Shown here in pieces: positions 58,447 through 64,000 of a stretch of 64,000 nt of DNA. Each line of letters starts with the position of its first letter. Within the stretch, counting starts at the first letter, position 1. A program made the position numbers and the translations under genes. The notes under the pieces are model-generated. The model was not told the origin of the DNA, did not search any database, and saw only the letters and a list, made by a program, of their open reading frames with translations. The stretch is from NCBI RefSeq assembly GCF_963675165.1, contig NC_087377.1, positions 13,078,198 through 13,142,197 on the forward strand. The letters run 5' to 3'. Source of the DNA: Halichondria panicea. Its lineage: Eukaryota > Porifera > Demospongiae > Suberitida > Halichondriidae.

Positions 58447-58935
58447 GTGCGGTACAGGAGGCAAGGGCCTCCTCTGCCTCATTGCTAGTTACGCCACTGT
58501 TTCTACTAGCAAAATACGTTAGGGTCATTGTCATCAAGGTTCTCGATTGCAAAAAAAGGCCGATTCTGTCTTTTTTGGGATTGGTATCAACAAACAACAC
58601 AGTTCTGCTCATCTTTTTCATGTGGAGTGGTAGTATTCTATAAACTGCTTCTTAGGCACTGACTTCCCTGTGTGTAAGAAACGCTGAACTAAGGTCTTCG
58701 GTTCTAGTCTCGTTTGCTACACGCTTTAAGAGTTCACCCATGGTTCTATATCTGTTTTCATTATAATTATAATAATATGTACGAGGCTATATACATCATA
58801 CAAGCATAGCCATTGAGGACATACTGTATATCCATGTTAGCCTGCCAAGCTCGTAGCAGTACATGCGAATTGTAATTGTTAACGTTACATTCATTTGGTT
58901 TACATTAAAGGGAAGGTACTATGAAAAAAATAAAG
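58447..58935. repeat. Dispersed repeat, empty copy (pair of 29776-30640)
   Basis: Same sequence as 29776-30640 without the MITE; the uninterrupted target GGAGTGGTAGTATTCTATAA is at 58623-58642. Confidence 0.85.
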
Positions 58936-59318
58936 TTTTATTTTTTTGCCTTAAAATGTTCTTTGTGAGGTATAAAATAACCTTGTGATGCAAACATTTT
59001 AAATTAAAGTTTCTGAGGAACAGGAAAGGCTTAACGTTTTACTTCCTGTTGAGGTGTCAAACGTGACGTCAGAGTAGGTACTAGCATCGATCTGACTGGC
59101 AGACACATGCATGTGATTCTAGCTATGATTTTCAAGCCAGTTGAGTCTTTCCTACTCGATCCTTCTCATATCTTTTGAGCATGAAAAAAGCTGCAGTGAA
59201 GATGAAATAAGCGCTGTGGAGCCATATCTGTATGAGCCAGAAAGCCTTCCCATGCTAGTTCGAGTGGTGATGATGATGGTGACAATGAAGGCAGGATAGA
59301 AAATGTTAATTGTATATA
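58936..59318. other. Non-coding stretch
   Basis: No gene seen; ends in a short CAGTAGACTCCGGTTAATCC end (59322) of a CAGTAGAC-like element whose other end is not found. Confidence 0.4.
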
Positions 59319-59343
59319 CTACAGTAGACTCCGGTTAATCCGG

Positions 59344-59690
59344 TCACCCTTGCCGGTATGGGTTAAATACCCTAACATCAAAAAATGCACTCTGTCTATC
59401 TCTTCCCCAAAAGCTTTGTGCGACAATGTCCAAACGAGCACCATCCTCGCGATTGGCTGTCCTGTGTTCAAATTGCTCCCCAGTTACAGGTTGTAATCCA
59501 GGTTCTATTTTCACGTTGTGGCAGACTTCGCTCATTATAGGGTTGCAGTTATATCACGAATCTCATTGTGGCGTATCGATGGAAAGCCTCCCCTGCATGG
59601 GACAGCTAAGCGCATGTTCTACTGTGAAGAACTTTCCACAAACACAGTGGGAGGGTAAATATTCTGGGTAATTTGAAGCGCATGATGCGC
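59344..59690 (-). pseudogene. Fragment of a mobile-element protein C-terminus
   Basis: Minus strand reads CGKFFTVEHALSCP, GGFPSIRHNEIRDITATL (different frame), then SEVCHNVKIEPGLQPVTGEQ, EDGARLDIVAQSFWGRDRQS and AFFDVRVFNPYRQG. I recognise this string of blocks from proteins repeated in cnidarian, sponge and vertebrate genomes, probably element-encoded; the enzyme is uncertain. One frame change near 59540 breaks it. A half of the 46-base palindrome family follows at 59711-59750. Confidence 0.6.
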
Positions 59691-60297
59691 ACTATCATCC
59701 CTGCAATAGGTACCAAGCCGTATTTTAATCGGCCTTGAATCGAGGCTAATAGGGAGTTTGCCAGTCACTCTACTACACACACACACTACCGTATAAATAT
59801 ATTTCGATTGGAACATTTCTAAGAAATGGTGCTGATACTAATGTGTACTAGGTGAATGACCAAGCTACAACATACCCAAAAATCAAGTGTTTCCATGGAA
59901 GCATATAAGGTGGTGGGTTTGTGGTGATTTAATAGCAAATTGTTATAGTGGGTAATCGGTAGTATGTACAGCTAAGGCCTAAGGTCCTATAGACTTCATC
60001 ACATAATTGTTCAATACATGGTTTAGGTTTCCTGACCATCCTTTATGGGTCTTACAAATGTCCACAGTGCATGTAATTCATGATTTACTGGTTTTTAGGT
60101 ATTAAAACAGCTTCTGAACTAACAGTTCTGTTTATGGTATGTTAATTTTATGCAAATGTTTGAATTCTTGCGATTTCATTATTTTCATTGAATATAGCTA
60201 ACACTCAAAATTGTTGTTACAGTAACTATTCAGAATAATCTCCCAAGTTTAGAAACAGCAGAGTTTCACTGAAACATTGCATTAATAATGAAACTGG

Positions 60298-60620
60298 TTA
60301 ATTACTAACTATGACATGAGACTCTGGTAAATTAAGTTTAGCATATTGTGCTTTCAGACGTTCAATAGTTGTTTTTCTAAGGTGCTTGGTGGTAGTTAGT
60401 GTAAAACCAAACAAGATGACAGACATTTTGGGAATCTGGTCGGTCCAGTTGACCACCTTTCTCTTATTTTTTTCGTCTCACACTTTCCAATGCTTCCATG
60501 ATGAGGTGTAAGTGCCTTCCATCCACACAACATCTATTGTAGTGTCAAGCACTTGTGTGCAGAGACCAATAACAGGTTCCCGTGCATAATTTTCGCAATG
60601 CACTGCCACATGTCATCAAT
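60298..60620 (-). pseudogene. Fragment of an unrecognised repeated protein
   Basis: Minus strand reads HCENYAREPVIGLCTQVLDT, TIDVVWMEGTYTSSWKHWK, stop, NKRKVVNWTDQIPKMSVILF and HLRKTTIERLKAQYAKLN to a stop at 60298. The open, protein-like reading interrupted by one TGA suggests a decayed exon of a repeated gene. No family name can be given. Confidence 0.45.
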
Positions 60621-60673
60621 TTTCAGAGTTGTTATGTCAGCGAGACTTGAATTGCGAGGCTGTCGAGGCCCAC

Positions 60674-61726
60674 GTACATAGGTAAAGGTCTCTAGCTAGA
60701 AGGTAAACTTTTACTAGAACTCTCTACTAGCGAAGGTTAATCATACTCTCTACTAGCGAAGGTTAATCGTACTGCCCACTAGCGAAGGTCACTTTTACTC
60801 TCCACTAGCGAGGGTTAATCGTACTGTCCACTAGCGAAGGTCAATTGTACTGTCTCCAAGTCTTCCAAACAACTGCTAGGTAGAATACATAGGAACTTTC
60901 GTGACGCCCCAAAACATCTTCGCCACAAGATATATCAAACCACTGTACTCCCGAAGCTAGACTACTGCGGGGCAGTTTGGGACCCCCACCAACTCAAATC
61001 CACAAAATTACTGGAAAACGTTCAGAAATTTGCGGGAAGAGTTATAACTCAAGACTGGTCATCAAGCTACCCGTTTCTGTGCTCCTCCCTGGACCTAAAG
61101 CCACTGTCTATCCGAAGACGCATGCAAAAGTTGAAGCTTTGCTTTAAAATCCTAAGAAAAGACTCATGCATCCCTCCAACAGCCTTCACTCCCCACCCAC
61201 AACCATCTCCAAGATGTTCAAACTCAGTCCAACTCTTCACCCCGTTTGTACCAACAGATGCACACAAATTTTCATATTTCATAGATGTCATCAAACATTG
61301 GAATGCCTTGCCTAATGAAATTGTCTCGGCACAGACCCCGCTCATGTTTAAAAACCACCTGCACCGTTTGTATACCTGCACTCCGTAGTTACTGCATGCA
61401 TGCTCTGAACAAACCTATAACATTTTGTTTTTTTTACTGCCTTGTTCGTCTGTTTGTTCCTAGGTAGACAACGTTTTATTAGCCTAGCGCTATTTGTTGT
61501 AAACCCTGTATGCTTTTTTGCATAAAAAATTTTAAAGATAAAAAAAACTGTCCATGCACTAGCGACGGTCAACTCTACTAGCGAAGGTAAATTGTACTGT
61601 CTACTAGCGAAGGTCAATCGTACTCTGTGAACTCTCTGGGCCACCGTATAGAGTAGAAGCACCCATGAGCCAGCCTCCTTCACCGGCCTTCCTAAGTGAA
61701 GTGGGAAGTGCGGCCTGGGATCGAGG
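60674..61726. repeat. Inverted duplicate of 2299-3031, carrying a LINE insertion
   Basis: Tandem unit CTAGCGAAGGTCAATCGTAC at 60707-60855 and 61556-61625 is the complement of the array at 2777-3000. The LINE 60856-61548 sits between the two halves. Confidence 0.85.
60856..61548 (+). mobile_element. 5'-truncated LINE insertion
   Basis: Inserted in the tandem array; ACTGTC stands before (60849-60854) and after (61549-61554) the element, a short target duplication. Coding part 60861-61388 reads SSKQLLGRIHRNFRD, VLPKLDYCGAVWDPHQLKST, then FIDVIKHWNALPNEIV to a stop at 61388, the C-terminal region of a jockey/CR1-type RT. The 3' end is GCTTTTTTGCATAAAAAATT followed by TTAAAGATAAAAAAA. Different from the LINE at 57783 in sequence and tail. 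Confidence 0.85.
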
Positions 61727-61765
61727 CTACACCGCCATGAGCACACTCCAGGATTACGATTGACC

Positions 61766-61806
61766 TTTTTTTTTTTCTTTAAAATTTTTTATGCAAAAAA
61801 GCATAC
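61766..61806 (-). mobile_element. Second, extremely short 3' end of the same LINE
   Basis: TTTTTTTTTTTTCTTTAAAA then TTTTTTATGCAAAAAAGCATAC is the complement of the last bases of 60856-61548. Only about 40 bases were inserted. Confidence 0.7.
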
Positions 61807-62546
61807 CCCTTTACCGTTCAGCCGCACACAATCTGGAAAATCTGGAACAGTTCCTAGTTTGCATCTGAGCCCAACCCACCAAATTATAGCTTGATGTTAT
61901 CTCCGCCCCAAATGAAGTGGCTAATGGCTTGGGGCGTGGGTCAATGGCTGTGCACAAACTAACCATCGATTTTATGCCTTGCTGCTGCCTCGATGGAAGT
62001 ATGTGTGGCCTTTAAAAGCTGCACTCTGGTCAACTAAGCTGCTTAGCAAGCATGTAGACTATTGTAGAGCTTGTGTCCACTTGTGAAGTGCCTGTGTACA
62101 CAAATGGCTTGCTGCTTCCTCTTCGAAAATATTCTATGGCTACCAAGATAGTCCAGAGGGTCTACCAATGGATACTACTCAGTCCTACGTACTGTATAGC
62201 TTGTTTTAAACCTTTTTTTTAAGTGTCCTAATTGAACAGCTCAGCAGAACATCAAATTAGGATAATCGCATTCATGATACTATCCAATCTGCCACAGAAT
62301 CCAATATCATGCAACATTCACAAGTTGATAGCACGCTCCCTCCCAGATTGTTGTTGTAAAAATTACAACATTTTGACCGGTAAAGGATAATCTTTACAAC
62401 AATGGGTATGGATCGTCGCCCACTGGGTTGTTTTTCATGACTGACACTTGTAGCTTAGTAATATTTCATGTTTAGTTGCAAAATAATGACAGAAAAACAC
62501 TTGAAAATGACATGTACACAATTAATATTTATTAGCACGTTCACAC
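61807..62546. other. 3' flank of the piggyBac gene
   Basis: No gene. A TTAA-flanked CCC-type terminal repeat was looked for and not found. GTTGTAAAAATTACAAC (62350-62370) is a short hairpin. Confidence 0.4.
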
Positions 62547-64000
62547 CTAGTCTAGTTTACTACATCTATGTCCAATAATAGCATGTTCATGGCAGATCCT
62601 GATGGTACAGTTTGGGCAAGCCATTGCTGTGTGCTTTTGCTCCTTGCTGGGTATCCTGTCTTGCACACATATTTGACATCTACCTCTGCTCAGTCCCACT
62701 CTGCTGACACTCACACGGATGTCCTGTGAGGGAGGATTACCAAGGTTGAGACCAGACACACCTCTAGCACATGTACGTGACATACTCAACAGACTACCAA
62801 TCACTTCCAAACGAAACCCTTTCAAACACTTAGGCTTTTCACCTACCCTCACACAATTGTGCTTGTACAGAATATACCCATTATTAACAGTAATATCCAC
62901 AAAATGAAACAAGATCCTGAACCAATACCGGCGACACTTTCTATCATATCCATACGTCTTCCTCATACGCCCTGTATTGTCAACCCCTCCCATGTACAAG
63001 TTATAGGCAGGGAGACAAGGGGGAACACTCTGTGCGCATAGAGTACCATCTGCCTGCAATCTGAACACAGCGTCTGGCATTGTCTCAGGAAATACATTAG
63101 TAGCAAAACACACCACCTTACGGTCATTGAACACAAAGTAACAGATGTCATCCACAGTCTTAGATACATATTCACCTTTATGAGGTACCACACCCTTTAG
63201 ATCTGAGGGGAAACCAGCGGCTGACTTTGTCATTGTACCCACTACGAATACGTCATGCTTACGTAAGTATACAATCAACGGACCAGATGTATAAAAGTTG
63301 TCCATGTAGACCACATGATTCATTGTAAGAAAAGGCTCAACTAATTGCTTCACTACCCTCATCAGAAGTCCCTTCTCTGACACCTTTGTCCCGGAAGAAC
63401 CGGTGAGCCTACCACTATACACATCAAACGTACATAGATACCCACAACAAGAACAAGAGCAGCACCACACCTTGAAACCTAGCTTTACAGGCTTTCTGGG
63501 CATATGAATTTTACCCCATTTTCTACCCTTGTACTTAATCATCATTTCATCTACGGAAAGCTCTTGGCTAGGATGATATTTGGCCAAGTGGTTTGTACTG
63601 AGCGTTTCCGAAACTGTATGTATCTTGCTTGTTATCTTTCTGCTATCAACTATGCACGTATTGTCGTTACAATGGAGATAGCGCCGCAAGGATTTAAATC
63701 TATTGAAAGGCATGGTGTCCTTAACAGCCTGTACTCCTAAGAGCCGATCTGTGGACCAGTAGTCAGTATACTCGGGGAGCCTATGAATACCCATCTCCAG
63801 TATTATGCCAATAAATACCCAGATCTCGTCTCTATGAGTACCCTTCCAACTTTTAGCTCCACACTGTGTGGCATACAGGTTTGTTTGCTCGGCTATGTGC
63901 TCACACAAGCTATCTGGCCACAATAGTTTCACAAAGTCTATGAACGCAGTGTTACAGGGGTCAACTTTATCTGCAGCACCAACTACACCCTTGAACTCGG
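62547..64000 (-). CDS. piggyBac-type transposase, open to the window edge
   Basis: Continuous open frame from the right edge (EFKGVVGAADKVDPCNTAFI upstream, no start seen in the window) to TAG at 62547. Domain order of DDE_Tnp_1_7: HRDEIWVFIGIILEMGIHRL, MPFNRFKSLRRYLHC, first Asp in LSVDEMMIKYKGR, second Asp in VVYMDNFYTSGPL, third in YMGGVDNTGRMRK, then WFRILFHFVDITVNNGYILY. The C-terminus is a cysteine/histidine zinc-binding region (CQICVQD, MACPNCTIRICHEHAIIGH). No stop or shift in 484 codons and all three catalytic acids kept, so it may encode active protein; it cuts and inserts at TTAA in this family. A domesticated host gene is possible because terminal repeats were not found. Confidence 0.9.
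   Translation of the reverse strand, partial: EFKGVVGAADKVDPCNTAFIDFVKLLWPDSLCEHIAEQTNLYATQCGAKSWKGTHRDEIWVFIGIILEMGIHRLPEYTDYWSTDRLLGVQAVKDTMPFNRFKSLRRYLHCNDNTCIVDSRKITSKIHTVSETLSTNHLAKYHPSQELSVDEMMIKYKGRKWGKIHMPRKPVKLGFKVWCCSCSCCGYLCTFDVYSGRLTGSSGTKVSEKGLLMRVVKQLVEPFLTMNHVVYMDNFYTSGPLIVYLRKHDVFVVGTMTKSAAGFPSDLKGVVPHKGEYVSKTVDDICYFVFNDRKVVCFATNVFPETMPDAVFRLQADGTLCAQSVPPCLPAYNLYMGGVDNTGRMRKTYGYDRKCRRYWFRILFHFVDITVNNGYILYKHNCVRVGEKPKCLKGFRLEVIGSLLSMSRTCARGVSGLNLGNPPSQDIRVSVSRVGLSRGRCQICVQDRIPSKEQKHTAMACPNCTIRICHEHAIIGHRCSKLD

Noticed and set aside
57950-58621. One 223-codon protein
   Set aside because: The N-terminal 60 codons belong to a separate repeat also found at 29776-29985; only the part below 58446 is RT-like.
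1-64000. tRNA, rRNA and riboswitch genes
   Set aside because: No cloverleaf, box A/B pattern or rRNA stretch was recognised by eye; a covariance-model search was not possible.

Overview
The window is eukaryotic nuclear DNA: AT-rich, with split genes using GT-AG introns (often only 40-60 bp) and a very high density of small inverted-repeat elements. The extracellular Ig/FN3/sushi receptors, coiled-coil kinases, HECT-like ligases and the mix of mobile elements (piggyBac, Ginger-like, CR1-like LINEs) point to an early-branching animal, most likely a demosponge. That is inference; no rRNA, tRNA or mitochondrial marker was seen.

Layout. At 18-2133 (minus) lies receptor gene A: signal peptide, Ig-like, FN3, three sushi domains, membrane helix, tail running off the window. 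At 41742-45412 (plus) lies receptor gene B with the same ectodomain order and complete ends. The two share about 1.65 kb of near-identical sequence, introns included, in inverted orientation 40 kb apart; identity falls sharply in the third sushi exon and is absent in the membrane/tail exons. Between them, receptor gene C (11975-21914, plus) has Ig, FN3 and a membrane helix with a short tail. The three form a linked receptor cluster.

The rest is mostly mobile DNA plus damaged genes: a LINE fragment with endonuclease and RT parts (26.9-28.5 kb), an unnamed multi-exon repeat-type protein gene (34.3-36.4 kb, minus) back to back with a coiled-coil kinase pseudogene (36.6-37.7 kb, plus), a chromodomain gene (38.0-38.8 kb, minus), a Ginger1-like integrase/Ulp1/PHD transposon with CCGG target duplication (39.5-41.4 kb) nested in one arm of a palindrome, a HECT-type E3 gene (49.35-54.9 kb, minus) whose coding exon is broken by a 0.9 kb transposon, two LINE 3' ends (57.8-58.45 and 60.86-61.55 kb) and an open piggyBac transposase (62.5 kb to the right edge, minus).

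Several insertions can be proven inside the window because an empty and a filled copy of the same site are both present. Many protein-coding stretches carry one-base shifts; from sequence alone these could be true pseudogene lesions or homopolymer errors in the assembly. All exon joins are by eye, from splice sites, phase and protein continuity.
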